Of a stretch of 64,000 bases of DNA, positions 27,171 to 36,058 are shown piece after piece; position 1 is the stretch's first letter; every line of letters begins with the position of its first letter. This DNA comes from Prevotella brunnea (GTDB lineage Bacteria; Bacteroidota; Bacteroidia; Bacteroidales; Bacteroidaceae). The stretch is from the NCBI RefSeq assembly GCF_008016795.1, contig NZ_SDIK01000022.1:21896-85895 (forward strand), given 5' to 3'. The translations under genes and the position numbers were made by a program. The notes beneath the pieces are model-generated. The model was not told the origin of the DNA and ran no database searches. It saw only the letters and a program-made list of their open reading frames with translations.

Positions 27171-27452
27171 GAAAATCGTGTCTTTTTCTTCCCATCGCCA
27201 ACAATATGTAATTTATTGATGCCAATTGGCTCAAGCTGTATTTTGCAAAAGAATAAAAAAAATATCAGTTTTGCAACTAAAAAGCATGAATGCAAGTGTT
27301 TATTTTGTATTTTTGTCGAAATTTAAGCCTTGGTAATTGCAGAAGTGCTTTTATGTGAAATATTTAATTTTCCTGACGAAAGTACGCATTTTAAAATTTT
27401 AATCAACTCTTTTAGCAAAGTGTCTAATCTATATCAATATAATAGGTAGGTG
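27171..27452. other. A/T-rich gap between gdhA and the RDD gene
   Basis: No gene was seen. One orphan TATTTTTG box on the plus strand (27308-27315) could start a non-coding or antisense transcript, but no -33 box or downstream structure supports it. Confidence 0.35.
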
Positions 27453-28163
27453 TCACACGATTTCCAGCGAGTAGTGCTGATAGTCCCTTACTATTGTGTA
27501 GAGGAATTTTTCCGCACTCGTTTTGTCATAGGAAATCCCGAGCATACTGTGTACTTTCTCGGCCAATAATTCTATTCTGTTGTTGCGTTCTTGCCCATAG
27601 TCAGAGTTGAGGGCTCGTTGGATGACGTCAATCTGCTTGAGAGTGAGGTCCTCTGCTTGCGGATAAACTGGCATATAGTTGCGCTCCAGATAAGAGAACT
27701 CGTCGAGCGAGACCTGCAATTGCCGGTAATTGTTCAGCTTGATGACCATCGTGCCTGCGGCGAGGTCGCCTAACCGTTGGCTGTTCTTGGTGAGGAGGAT
27801 GGCTAATGCGCCCACTCCCATCATGTCAATGTCGATGATTTGCAACAGCCAACGCATGAAATAGTCGCCTATGGTGGGTGTGCTGCCATCTATTTTCACC
27901 ACTTTAATATGCATGATCATCTTGCCGAGGCTCTGTCCGTTGTTGAAGAGCTCGAAGAGAAACGAATAGAGGATTGCCGGAAGAAAAACAAAGATGTAAT
28001 AGCGGTTAATAGTGATGGCCTGTTCCATCAGCAGAATTATTCCAATGGCATAGGCAACCACTATGATGGCGTCTATTCCTCTTGCCACAAGGCGTGTCCC
28101 GATGCTGGCTGCGGTTTGATTGATGCGAACGTATTGTCCCGTAATGATATTGGATTCAGGCAT
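27453..28163 (-). CDS. RDD-family membrane protein
   Basis: This 236-aa protein has the RDD hallmark: an R and D in TRLVARGIDAIIVV (first membrane segment), a second segment around YIFVFLPAILYSFLFELF, then NGQSLGKMIMHIKVVK, and a third around ALAILLTKNSQRLGDLAAGTMVI. RDD proteins are inner-membrane proteins, some with proposed ion-transport roles. The soluble C-terminal part (about 100 aa) is helical. The gene is divergent from a SpoIIM-type gene with overlapping promoters, an arrangement common in this cluster. The start at 28163 fits the -7 box better than an ORF extension to 28199. Confidence 0.88.
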   Translation of the reverse strand: MPESNIITGQYVRINQTAASIGTRLVARGIDAIIVVAYAIGIILLMEQAITINRYYIFVFLPAILYSFLFELFNNGQSLGKMIMHIKVVKIDGSTPTIGDYFMRWLLQIIDIDMMGVGALAILLTKNSQRLGDLAAGTMVIKLNNYRQLQVSLDEFSYLERNYMPVYPQAEDLTLKQIDVIQRALNSDYGQERNNRIELLAEKVHSMLGISYDKTSAEKFLYTIVRDYQHYSLEIV

Positions 28164-28193
28164 GATCGTAGTCAAAAGAATTTCTGTTTTCTG

Positions 28194-28224
28194 TTGCAAA
28201 TATAAGAATAAATCTGTACTTTTG
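28194..28224. promoter_or_regulatory. Overlapping divergent promoters, RDD gene and SpoIIM operon
   Basis: On the plus strand TTG (28194-28196), 20 bp, TACTTTTG (28217-28224) drives the SpoIIM operon. On the minus strand TATATTTG (28204-28197) fits the -7 box of the RDD gene. The boxes interleave, so the two polymerases would exclude each other. Confidence 0.65.
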
Positions 28225-28265
28225 CTGCTAAACTAAAGTAAAAGTACGGTCAGACCTCTAATTTC

Positions 28266-29246
28266 ATGAAAGAGATATTGTTCATCCGGAATAACATTGA
28301 CAAGTGGAGAGCTACGGAAAGCGTTGTGGAAAAAGCCACGAACGATTCACCGGACCACCTTGCCGATGTCTATACCGACCTGACGGCTGACCTTGCCTTT
28401 GCACAAACCCACTATCCCAACTCACGAATCACGGCTTATTTGAACAACCTTGCCTCGGCCTTGCACAACGAGATATATCGGAACAAGCGCGAGAAGTGGA
28501 CAAGATTGATCACTTTCTGGTCGCAAGAAGTGCCCGATGTGATGTGGAACGAACGGCGGTTGCTCCTGATTTCCTTCCTGATTTTCGCCGTAAGTGACTT
28601 TGTCGGAGTGGTTTCAACGGTCGGCGACAGTGATTTCCCCCGTCTTATCATGGGCGATGCCTATATGGACATGACGATGGAGAACATCAAGGCTGGACAT
28701 CCGATGGGTGTTTATGGTTTGTCTCCCTCGGATTCCATGTTCTGGCAAATCACCTTCAATAATATAATGGTGTCGTTCAATATCTTCGTGTCAGGTCTGC
28801 TCACAAGTTTCATTCCTGGATTGATACTCTTTCAGAATGGTTTGATGATCGGTTGCTTCGATACTTTCTTCTATCAACAGGGGCTTCTTGGCGAAAGCCT
28901 CATGGCAACCATGCTTCATGGCACGCTTGAGCTGTCGTCCATCATAGTGGCTGGTGCCGCTGGCTTGGCAATGGGTAATGGATGGCTCTTCCCTGGTACG
29001 TATTCCCGTCTTGAGAGCTTCAAGTGTGGTGCACGGCGAGGCATGAAAATAGTGGCTGGGACAGTACCTTTGTTTATCATAGCAGGATTCATTGAGAGTT
29101 TTCTCACACGGCATACAGACATGGGCGACGAGCTTCGGCTGACCATCATAGCCCTTTCGGCGATATTTGTCGTATTTTATTTTATTTATTTACCTTATAA
29201 ACGTAATCACAATGCAGATAGAACGCCCCAAAATTCAACTCTATAA
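28266..29246 (+). CDS. SpoIIM-domain (stage II sporulation M-like) membrane protein
   Basis: This 326-aa protein has a soluble N-terminal part (residues 1-95) and then about five to six membrane segments with the SpoIIM pattern (MWNERRLLLISFLIFAVSDF, FNNIMVSFNIFVSGLLTSFIPGLILFQNGLMIG-type text, MLHGTLELSSIIVAGAAGL). The organism does not sporulate as far as one can infer; in Bacteroidetes this family is linked to RDD, MoxR and DUF58 genes. It overlaps the next gene by 35 bp. Confidence 0.88.
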   Translation: MKEILFIRNNIDKWRATESVVEKATNDSPDHLADVYTDLTADLAFAQTHYPNSRITAYLNNLASALHNEIYRNKREKWTRLITFWSQEVPDVMWNERRLLLISFLIFAVSDFVGVVSTVGDSDFPRLIMGDAYMDMTMENIKAGHPMGVYGLSPSDSMFWQITFNNIMVSFNIFVSGLLTSFIPGLILFQNGLMIGCFDTFFYQQGLLGESLMATMLHGTLELSSIIVAGAAGLAMGNGWLFPGTYSRLESFKCGARRGMKIVAGTVPLFIIAGFIESFLTRHTDMGDELRLTIIALSAIFVVFYFIYLPYKRNHNADRTPQNSTL

Positions 29247-30189
29247 AGTTCGCTCTTTCGGCGATAAGTTTTCAGATACTTTCGACTTTCTCAAGGAAAA
29301 CAGCAAATTATGGTTGAAAGGATGTTTGTATCTGCTCCTTCCTCTTAGCCTGTTGCAAGCGTTTTCGCTGAATTATTTGACCTCCATCTTTTCGGATATG
29401 GCAGTCAATGAGGCGGTAAACATAGGGGATTCCCTTGTCGTAAAACTAATCATATCTTATGTTTCTTATTTCATCTTTATCTTGATAGGAAGCATTCTCT
29501 TGGCGGCTTTTACCTATGCGATGATGCGTCATTACCACGAAAATGACGAACGACTGCGAGGGGTCACACTGAAAGACCTCAAACCGAAAATCATTAAGGC
29601 TGCCAAGCGTTCCCTCATTATGGGTTTAACTTTGGGAACGATTGTGTTGTTGTTATATGCGGTGTTTGGTTTGATAGTCTATCTTACGGAATGGTGGGGG
29701 ATTCTCTTACTGCTTGTTTTGCTGGTTGTGGTCGCTATCGTACCCCTGTCATTGGCATACCCTATTTATATCTTCGAGGACAGTCAGACAGTGTTCAACT
29801 CTCTTAGGCAAAGCATAAGGCTAACGGCGCATCATTTTTGGGCTATCTTGGGCTTTTTGCTTGTGTTGAATATCCTTGCGAATGTCATTCAGGGGTGTTT
29901 CATGCTGCCATGGTACATCATGTTCTTGGTAAAAGCCTTGTTTGTGGTAAGCGACAATGAGAATCCCATAGTCAATTCATCCATCTTCAGCTTCGCTCTC
30001 TACCTTTTTGCTGTGATTCAGACTTTCGGAATGTATCTCTCAATGTCACTGAACACAATTGGCCTGGGCTATCAGTACGGTAGCTTGGCTGAGGAAATGG
30101 ACGATGTCTCGGTAGATGAGGACATACAACGCTTTGAGGAAATGTCTGCCAAAAGCAAGGAAATAGATAATTTTGAGGACTTAGTCTAA
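29212..30189 (+). CDS. Six-segment integral membrane protein of the MoxR cluster
   Basis: This 325-aa protein has hydrophobic segments at about residues 35-55, 78-103, 133-158, 163-187, 208-242 and 257-285, and an acidic cytosolic tail (SLAEEMDDVSVDEDIQRFEEM). I do not recognise a characterised family; such a multi-pass protein is usual at this place in the Bacteroidetes cluster. The start at 29212 is chosen over an upstream in-frame start at 29167 because the latter would overlap the SpoIIM gene by 80 bp and adds a foreign hydrophobic lead. Confidence 0.75.
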   Translation: MQIERPKIQLYKVRSFGDKFSDTFDFLKENSKLWLKGCLYLLLPLSLLQAFSLNYLTSIFSDMAVNEAVNIGDSLVVKLIISYVSYFIFILIGSILLAAFTYAMMRHYHENDERLRGVTLKDLKPKIIKAAKRSLIMGLTLGTIVLLLYAVFGLIVYLTEWWGILLLLVLLVVVAIVPLSLAYPIYIFEDSQTVFNSLRQSIRLTAHHFWAILGFLLVLNILANVIQGCFMLPWYIMFLVKALFVVSDNENPIVNSSIFSFALYLFAVIQTFGMYLSMSLNTIGLGYQYGSLAEEMDDVSVDEDIQRFEEMSAKSKEIDNFEDLV

Positions 30190-30200
30190 CTGCTTTGCCA

Positions 30201-30812
30201 ATGCTCTCACAGCTCAAGGACACCCTAACGTGCGACAGTTCACTACTTCATCAGTTTCAGTCTGATGAGGCTTACAACTATGCTCGTGAGCTTGAAGCAC
30301 CAGACAGCAGCTTGTTTGGATGGATTCTTCAGCAGATAAGCCGTTTCCTCGATGATGTGTTCTCCATCAAGTCCGATGGTGACGTGCGGATTTTGCTCTA
30401 CATTCTTGTGGCGTTGACCCTGTTGGGCGTGGTAGGATATTTGCTCTGGCGCTACAAACCGGCCCTTTTCAGAACAGAAGGACGGTCGTCGAAAAATGCT
30501 TTCGAGGAGAACAACATCTACGGCATTGACTTTGAGGCGGAGTTTGATAAGGCACGGCGACTCAATGATTACAATCGGTGTGTGTGTATCGTCTATTTGC
30601 AGACGCTTCGCTGGTTGGCCGATAATCATCGCATAAACTGGCAGATATACAAGACCCCGACACAATACACCAAGGAATTCCTTTTGCCTGCTTTCGTTCG
30701 TTTCACGAATCTCTTTATGCGAGTTCGCTATGGAAATTATCAGGCTGACGGTGCCCAAGTGGCTTTGATGTTGGAGTTGCAGAAAGAAATAACGGAAGGA
30801 GGGCAACCATGA
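30201..30812 (+). CDS. DUF4129-type membrane protein
   Basis: This 203-aa protein has a soluble N-terminal part, one membrane segment (about residues 54-74, ILLYILVALTLLGVVGYLLW) and a C-terminal DUF4129-like domain (FDKARRLNDYNRCVCIVYLQTLRWLAD to VRYGNYQADG). DUF4129 often accompanies transglutaminase-like or MoxR/DUF58 genes. ATG at 30201 is used; a TTG two codons upstream is less likely. It overlaps the next gene by four bases. Confidence 0.8.
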   Translation: MLSQLKDTLTCDSSLLHQFQSDEAYNYARELEAPDSSLFGWILQQISRFLDDVFSIKSDGDVRILLYILVALTLLGVVGYLLWRYKPALFRTEGRSSKNAFEENNIYGIDFEAEFDKARRLNDYNRCVCIVYLQTLRWLADNHRINWQIYKTPTQYTKEFLLPAFVRFTNLFMRVRYGNYQADGAQVALMLELQKEITEGGQP

Positions 30813-32071
30813 ACCGTAAGTTTGTTTTGGGCGTTTTGGCTTTCCTTGTGTTTGTGTTTGTCCTCCAATGGAATGCTCCCAGCAAGTTTGTCTGGCAACC
30901 CACCTACCTTCACACCGACCGTCAGCCCTTTGGTTGTGCCGTATTCGACTCGCTGGTGCAGAGTTCACTATCTCAAGACTATTCTGTTACCAACAAAACC
31001 TTGCCCCAACTGCTGTCAGAAGGTAAACAACCTCGTGCAATAATGGTAAATGCCATCAACTTCACACCGACCGTAACAGATTTGAAAGCTATGAAACAGC
31101 TGCTTCGCAGAGGAAATAAAATCATGTTGGTGGTGCACGACTATAGACCAGAGAGCAGGTGTGTAGATGTAATTCCTGTCTGGATTGACAGTTATGGTAC
31201 CTTCAGCCCACGTATGGTGCAAATCAGTCTGCAGCAGATGGGCGATCCGATGGATACCCTTTGGTGGGCGGACCAAAAACCTTATCAGAAACGAATGTTC
31301 CGTGTTTACTATCCATTGATGAGTGGTGGCTTTGAATACAGAAAAAGAATAGAGTGTGACACCTTGCTGCAATACAGGAAGCTGGATATCGAACTTGCCG
31401 ACACGCAGGCCATACAGCCTACAACCGAGGGTTGGCAACCAAAGATAATCTCCATGCGCATAGGCAAGGGTACGCTTTTGCTTAATGCTGTCCCGCAGTT
31501 GTTCACCAATTACGGGATACTTGATAAGGATATCAATCCGTTGATTTTTCGAACCATATCACAGTTTGGCAACATGGAGGTGGTGAGGACGCAGGCCTAT
31601 CTGCCGAAATCGTCCAGCGGATCAAACTCTCCGTTGAGCTATTTCTTAGAGAAGGAGCCACTCCGATGGGCTGTCTATCTTGCTCTCTTCGGACTCCTGC
31701 TTTTCTTTGTCTTCACGGCACGTCGTCGCCAGCGTGTCATCCCCGTTGTCACACCACCAGAAAACAAATCGCTTGAGTTTGTGAGACTCATCGGAACCCT
31801 CTATCATCAGCACCACGACAATCGCGACATCCTGACAAAGAAGTGTAATTACTTTGCCGAAACCATCCGTCGCAGTATCATGGCCGACATCATGGCCGAT
31901 GAAGAGCAGCGCGAAACGGTGACGCTGATAACCAACCACACAGGGCTGACCCGTCAGGAAGTGGAAAATACCTTACTGAAAATAAGAAAGCTGAAAGATG
32001 CCGCCAAGACATCAGACTCCGAACTGAAAGAGCTTGTTGACGCTATGGACAAAATATTGAACCAATTATAA
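30809..32071 (+). CDS. DUF4350-type membrane protein
   Basis: This 420-aa protein has an N-terminal membrane segment (residues 5-21), a periplasmic domain of about 240 residues resembling the DUF4350 fold (LPQLLSEGKQPRAIMVNAINF, LLRRGNKIMLVVHDY, IGKGTLLLNAVPQLFTNYGI), a second membrane segment (about residues 284-304) and a cytosolic helical tail. The domain resembles glutamine-amidotransferase-like folds without visible catalytic residues. Coupled to the DUF4129 gene by an ATGA overlap. Confidence 0.75.
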   Translation: MNRKFVLGVLAFLVFVFVLQWNAPSKFVWQPTYLHTDRQPFGCAVFDSLVQSSLSQDYSVTNKTLPQLLSEGKQPRAIMVNAINFTPTVTDLKAMKQLLRRGNKIMLVVHDYRPESRCVDVIPVWIDSYGTFSPRMVQISLQQMGDPMDTLWWADQKPYQKRMFRVYYPLMSGGFEYRKRIECDTLLQYRKLDIELADTQAIQPTTEGWQPKIISMRIGKGTLLLNAVPQLFTNYGILDKDINPLIFRTISQFGNMEVVRTQAYLPKSSSGSNSPLSYFLEKEPLRWAVYLALFGLLLFFVFTARRRQRVIPVVTPPENKSLEFVRLIGTLYHQHHDNRDILTKKCNYFAETIRRSIMADIMADEEQRETVTLITNHTGLTRQEVENTLLKIRKLKDAAKTSDSELKELVDAMDKILNQL

Positions 32072-32086
32072 ATGCAATAGAAAATT

Positions 32087-33061
32087 ATGGAAGAGAATAC
32101 AGTTGAACGAACCGACCTGACCGTTTTCAGTGGCAAGATTGCTGAGGTACATCAGCAGATAGGCAATGTGATTGTAGGACAGCAACAGGCTGTTGATCTC
32201 ATACTGACAGCAATCCTCGCCGATGGACATGTGCTCATTGAGGGTGTGCCAGGTGTCGCAAAAACACTGCTGGCACGTCTGGTCTCAAAATTGATTGATG
32301 CCCGTTTCTCGCGCATTCAATTCACGCCCGACCTGATGCCGAGTGATGTTCTCGGAACAACAGTGTTCAACATGCAGACCTCACAGTTCGATTTCCACGA
32401 GGGACCGGTTTTCTCGCAACTTGTTTTGGTGGATGAAATCAACCGCGCCCCAGCCAAGACACAGGCCGCCCTCTTCGAGGTGATGGAGGAACGACAGGTC
32501 ACCATCGACGGCACGACAAGGCAGATGGGCGACCTATATACAATCATTGCTACGCAGAATCCTGTCGAACAAGAAGGTACATATCGCCTTCCCGAAGCGC
32601 AGCTCGACCGTTTCTTGTTTAAAGTGACGATGGATTATCCTTCTTTGGAGGACGAAATAAACATATTGAAGCGTCATCAGGCCAAACGAAACCTCGTCCG
32701 CCTTGAAGGTGTGCGGCCTGTTCTCTCCATCGATGAATTGCTTGGCATGCGCAAGATGCTTGAGAAAGTCTATGTCGAAGAGAGTCTCATTGGCTACATT
32801 GCCTCCATTGTTCAGCGGTCGCGCACCTCAAAGGCAGTCTATCTCGGAGCGAGCCCCCGTGCGTCGGTGGCCATTCTCAACGCCTCCAAGGCCTATGCTC
32901 TTCTCAATGGCCGCGACTTCGTTGCGCCAGACGACATCAAGTTTGTAGCGCCGAGTGTACTTCAGCACCGTCTCATGCTCACCGCTGAGGCGGAGATGGA
33001 AGGCTACACACCGCTGAAGGTTGCCCAGCGGCTGATAGAGAAGGTGGAAGTGCCCAAGTAA
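32087..33061 (+). CDS. MoxR-family AAA+ ATPase
   Basis: This 324-aa protein has Walker A GVPGVAKT (residues 53-60), Walker B LVLVDE (112-117) followed by INRAPAKTQAALFEVMEE, sensor 1 ATQNP, and the C-terminal lid domain. MoxR ATPases act as chaperones for vWA-type partners or complexes. Its partner here is probably the DUF58 protein next door, as in many bacteria. Confidence 0.93.
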   Translation: MEENTVERTDLTVFSGKIAEVHQQIGNVIVGQQQAVDLILTAILADGHVLIEGVPGVAKTLLARLVSKLIDARFSRIQFTPDLMPSDVLGTTVFNMQTSQFDFHEGPVFSQLVLVDEINRAPAKTQAALFEVMEERQVTIDGTTRQMGDLYTIIATQNPVEQEGTYRLPEAQLDRFLFKVTMDYPSLEDEINILKRHQAKRNLVRLEGVRPVLSIDELLGMRKMLEKVYVEESLIGYIASIVQRSRTSKAVYLGASPRASVAILNASKAYALLNGRDFVAPDDIKFVAPSVLQHRLMLTAEAEMEGYTPLKVAQRLIEKVEVPK

Positions 33062-33115
33062 GGAACGAAAAATTTCCCAATTCTTTTAACTCTTCATCAT
33101 CAGAAAAGATTATCA

Positions 33116-34429
33116 ATGTACCTATCTCGAAGGTTTTACATCTTGTTGACGGCCAATGCTCTGATTATCGGACTTGGTTTTGCTTTTCCTCTGTTGTTCA
33201 CGATAGGGAAAGGATTGTTGTGCGCTTTTCTGGCAATTTTGTTGACCGATGCTGTGCTACTCTATTATAAAAAGGCCGTTAAAGCAACGCGTGAGTGTGC
33301 CGACCGCCTGTCAAATGGCGATGACAACAAAGTGGTAATCAAGGTTGAGAGTGCCTATCCGTTTATGATTAGGACGACGGTCATCGATGAGACACCCGCA
33401 GTCTTTCAGCGCAGAGACGTGGAATACCGTCTCGTCATCCCCGCACATGCTGTCCGCCGACTTACCTACACGTTGCGCCCTGTCAGACGGGGAGAATATG
33501 ACTTCGGCAAGATACGTATCTTTGCGCATACCATGCTGGGGTTAGTGGAGCGCCGATACACAGAGGGCGAGGACAAAAATGTGAAAGTCTATCCTTCCTA
33601 TCTCATGCTGAACCATTACGAACTGTTGGCCATGAGCAACAACCTCACTGATATGGGCATCAAACGCATCCGTCGTGTGGGCAACAACACTGAGTTCGAG
33701 CAGATAAAGGAGTATGTGAAAGGCGACGAATACCGTTCCATCAATTGGAAGGCCAGTGCCCGTCGTAATCAATTGATGGTGAATGTCTATCAAGAGGAAC
33801 GGTCGCAACAGGTCTATTCGGTGATAGACAAAGGACGCGTCATGCAGCAAGCGTTCAATGGTATGACGCTTTTGGACTATAGTATCAATGCGTCGCTGGT
33901 GCTTTCCTATGTTGCCATTCACCGGGAGGACAAGGCCGGACTGATAACCTTCTCCGATGAGCTCGACACATTGCTCACCCCGTCTCGCCGTCCGGGGCAA
34001 ATGCAGCACATTCTCGGTGCTCTCTACAATCAGCGGACCAATTTCAGCGAGACCGACTTCAGCAATCTTTGTGTAAATGTGAACAAACAAATCAGCAAAC
34101 GGAGCCTACTGGTTCTCTACACCAACTTTTCGGGAATGTCGGCCCTGCAGAGGCAGTTGTCTTACCTGAAGATGCTCAGCCGACGCCATCGCCTGCTGGT
34201 GGTTTTCTTTGAGGATTCGGAATTGAACGACTTTATAAAGTCCGACAAACGCACCACGGAGGATTATTACCAGCATGTCATAGCTGAGAAATTCGCCTAC
34301 GAGAAACGTCTCATTGTCACAAAACTCCAACAGCATGGCATCCTAAGTCTGCTGACAAGGCCCGAAGCGCTCAGCATAGATGTCATTAATAAGTACCTGG
34401 AATTGAAGCAAAGACAAATGCTGACGTAA
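33116..34429 (+). CDS. DUF58 (vWA-like) membrane-anchored protein
   Basis: This 437-aa protein starts with two membrane segments (about residues 8-26 and 31-50), a beta-rich linker domain and a DUF58 motif around residues 200-220 (KEYVKGDEYRSINWKASAR). The remainder resembles a von Willebrand A fold (YSVIDKGRVMQ, LLVLYTNFSG), though the MIDAS motif DxSxS is replaced by DKGR, so metal binding is uncertain. Last gene of the MoxR operon. Confidence 0.88.
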   Translation: MYLSRRFYILLTANALIIGLGFAFPLLFTIGKGLLCAFLAILLTDAVLLYYKKAVKATRECADRLSNGDDNKVVIKVESAYPFMIRTTVIDETPAVFQRRDVEYRLVIPAHAVRRLTYTLRPVRRGEYDFGKIRIFAHTMLGLVERRYTEGEDKNVKVYPSYLMLNHYELLAMSNNLTDMGIKRIRRVGNNTEFEQIKEYVKGDEYRSINWKASARRNQLMVNVYQEERSQQVYSVIDKGRVMQQAFNGMTLLDYSINASLVLSYVAIHREDKAGLITFSDELDTLLTPSRRPGQMQHILGALYNQRTNFSETDFSNLCVNVNKQISKRSLLVLYTNFSGMSALQRQLSYLKMLSRRHRLLVVFFEDSELNDFIKSDKRTTEDYYQHVIAEKFAYEKRLIVTKLQQHGILSLLTRPEALSIDVINKYLELKQRQMLT

Positions 34430-34448
34430 AAATCCCAATAAATAAGGA

Positions 34449-34479
34449 TTGCGATTGTTTTCCATATTGTTTACTTTTG
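34449..34479 (+). promoter_or_regulatory. Promoter of the small secreted pair
   Basis: TTG (34449-34451), 20 bp, TACTTTTG (34472-34479), a good Bacteroidetes promoter 36 bp before the start codon. The secreted pair can thus be transcribed separately from the MoxR operon. Confidence 0.65.
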
Positions 34480-34514
34480 CATCCGTTTTCAGACTCGAAA
34501 AAACTTCAAACAAT

Positions 34515-34997
34515 ATGAGATTCAAAACAAATTTACGAAAACTGACATGCCTTTTGCTGCTGTCGATGGCTGGTGTTTCGGCCATGGCTGCCGACTACGT
34601 GCATGTCAAGGTCAGCGATGCTGACGGAACGGCGACGTTCTTCGCATTAGCCGACAAACCTGTAGTGTCTTTCACATCCGATTTTCTGGTACTTACGACC
34701 AAAAAGCAAACGGTTCAGTATCCCATTGCCGATTATCGCAAGATTGAATTTACAGAAGCCACTGGCATAACATCGGTTGATGCCAGCTCCAAAACAGGCA
34801 TCTTTACCATCGGCAGCTCCCTTAAGGGTGAGCAACTCCCAGCTGGCCGCAAGGTGACGGTCTATGCTGTCAACGGCGAGGTGATTGGCAGCGCAACCGC
34901 AAGTCAGTGCGGAACAGTTGAGATACCACTCAACGGAAAGTCTGGCATATTTATCGTAAAAACATATTCTAAAACATTCAAATTCATCGTTAAATGA
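34515..34997 (+). CDS. Small secreted protein with type IX sorting-like C-terminus
   Basis: This 160-aa protein has a signal peptide (residues 1-26, ending SAMA|AD). Residues 30-80 contain YVHVKVSDADGTATFFAL and IADYRKIEFTE. The last 75 residues (VTVYAVNGEVIGSATASQ, GTVEIPLNGKSGIFIVKTY, FKFIVK) look like a type A C-terminal domain, the type IX secretion sorting signal. Almost half the protein would be the sorting signal. It overlaps the next gene by four bases. Secretion is an inference; PorT and GldH are encoded elsewhere in the window. Confidence 0.7.
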   Translation: MRFKTNLRKLTCLLLLSMAGVSAMAADYVHVKVSDADGTATFFALADKPVVSFTSDFLVLTTKKQTVQYPIADYRKIEFTEATGITSVDASSKTGIFTIGSSLKGEQLPAGRKVTVYAVNGEVIGSATASQCGTVEIPLNGKSGIFIVKTYSKTFKFIVK

Positions 34998-35560
34998 AAA
35001 AAATATTTTTACTCCTCGTTGTTGTCCTGACGGCAGCTTCTTATACCCATGCACAAACAGTAGTCGTAAACAAAAATGACGGTACGTCGGTAACATTTAA
35101 TGCCAGCGACATCAAGAGCATTGAGTTCAGTCCTGTCGCTGAAAACACAATCGAAGGGTCATATACGGGAAAGAACTCGCTGATAGCATTCGGACTGGGG
35201 CCTTACAATGTTGAGAATGCCACCTATACCATCAGCAAGAATGCCGATGGCACTATCAATGTGACAAGTTCAAAGGAAACCTACACTGGGACACCGATGG
35301 GCAACATCGTCCTTGACACCTACACCATCAGCAATTTGGCTTTCGACGCCGCGAAGAACGCTTACTTCCGCGATTACAGGAATGATGGTATCAAGTTCAC
35401 CTGCAAACTGGGACCAGCTCCTGAAGGCCAGTATGAGGCGAAAAAACTTGGCGACATGACTGTGTCGTTCGATGAACAAGGCGGAGTAACCATACTTAAC
35501 AACTACAAACTGGGCAAATCTCCAGCTGCCATCCACGCTACATTTACTGGGAAAAAGTAG
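34994..35560 (+). CDS. Secreted calycin-like protein
   Basis: This 188-aa protein has a signal peptide (MKKIFLLLVVVLTAASYTHAQ), a short segment with the same style as the preceding protein (VVVNKNDGTSVTFNASDIKSIEF), and a 120-residue beta-rich domain starting IEGSYTGKNSL and ending AAIHATFTGKK that resembles the calycin-like barrel domain of Bacteroidetes. Calycins bind small hydrophobic ligands. Translationally coupled to the previous gene. Confidence 0.65.
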   Translation: MKKIFLLLVVVLTAASYTHAQTVVVNKNDGTSVTFNASDIKSIEFSPVAENTIEGSYTGKNSLIAFGLGPYNVENATYTISKNADGTINVTSSKETYTGTPMGNIVLDTYTISNLAFDAAKNAYFRDYRNDGIKFTCKLGPAPEGQYEAKKLGDMTVSFDEQGGVTILNNYKLGKSPAAIHATFTGKK

Positions 35561-35602
35561 GCTTACGGATTGTCAGCACTTACGCAAGGTTGATGAAACC
35601 AT

Positions 35603-35643
35603 AAAAAAGGAAATGGGAACGCTGCTTCTCGTTTCCTTTTTTT
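35603..35643 (+). terminator. Terminator after the calycin-like gene
   Basis: An 11-bp stem (GGAAATGGGAA with TTCTCGTTTCC, two G-U pairs), flanked by A-run and T-run. Confidence 0.8.
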
Positions 35644-35876
35644 ATCCAAATCGCTCGTCTGGGGCAGTACTGATTTTATTTGATTGCGAGCAGTTTGTTT
35701 ATCGTTCTTTTAAATGACCGATATGGTCTTATTCTCATGAGTTGTCATAGAGTTTCATGCTGAACTGTAATTGGTCATTGACGCCGTACACAAAGCAAAG
35801 TTTTCGATACCGAATGGGGATCTGCGATTCGATGTTTGGTTGGAGGTGAATATCCTTTCCTAAGCTATCGCATGGC

Positions 35877-35942
35877 AAAAGCTCACCTTTTGTTTTGCAA
35901 AAGGTCAGCTATTGAACGGCGAAAGCTCATCTTTTGTAAGTG
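35877..35942 (+). repeat. 22-bp palindromic array, three units
   Basis: Units 35877-35898, 35899-35920 and 35921-35942 are each exactly 22 bp and begin AAAAGCTCACCTTTTG, AAAAGGTCAGCTATTG and GAAAGCTCATCTTTTG, with a variable 6-nt tail. It is the same module as at 40395, 45667 and other sites. Confidence 0.85.
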
Positions 35943-36058
35943 AGAATATAATTCCTTGGTATTCAGTGGGTTGCTTTTTGTCTGAAAAATCTTCTGATAA
36001 TGGGATGTGTTGAAAGGGTTTGCCCGACTTGCAAGGTCGGGCAATACGCAGCCTTCAC

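Larger units (their letters stand above)
35561..36058. other. Intergenic region with terminator and 22-bp array
   Basis: Besides the terminator and the array at 35877-35942, the stretch holds AATGACCGATATGGTCTTA (35715-35733), which resembles the terminal inverted repeats of the interspersed element (AATGACCGATTT), suggesting a decayed element copy. No gene was seen. Confidence 0.5.

Noticed and set aside
27308..27315. Orphan TATTTTTG as a promoter for a small RNA
   Set aside because: No -33 box, no downstream terminator or structure; an A/T-rich region gives such boxes by chance.
33542..34090. A 182-aa minus-strand frame
   Set aside because: Antisense shadow of the DUF58 gene, no recognisable protein.
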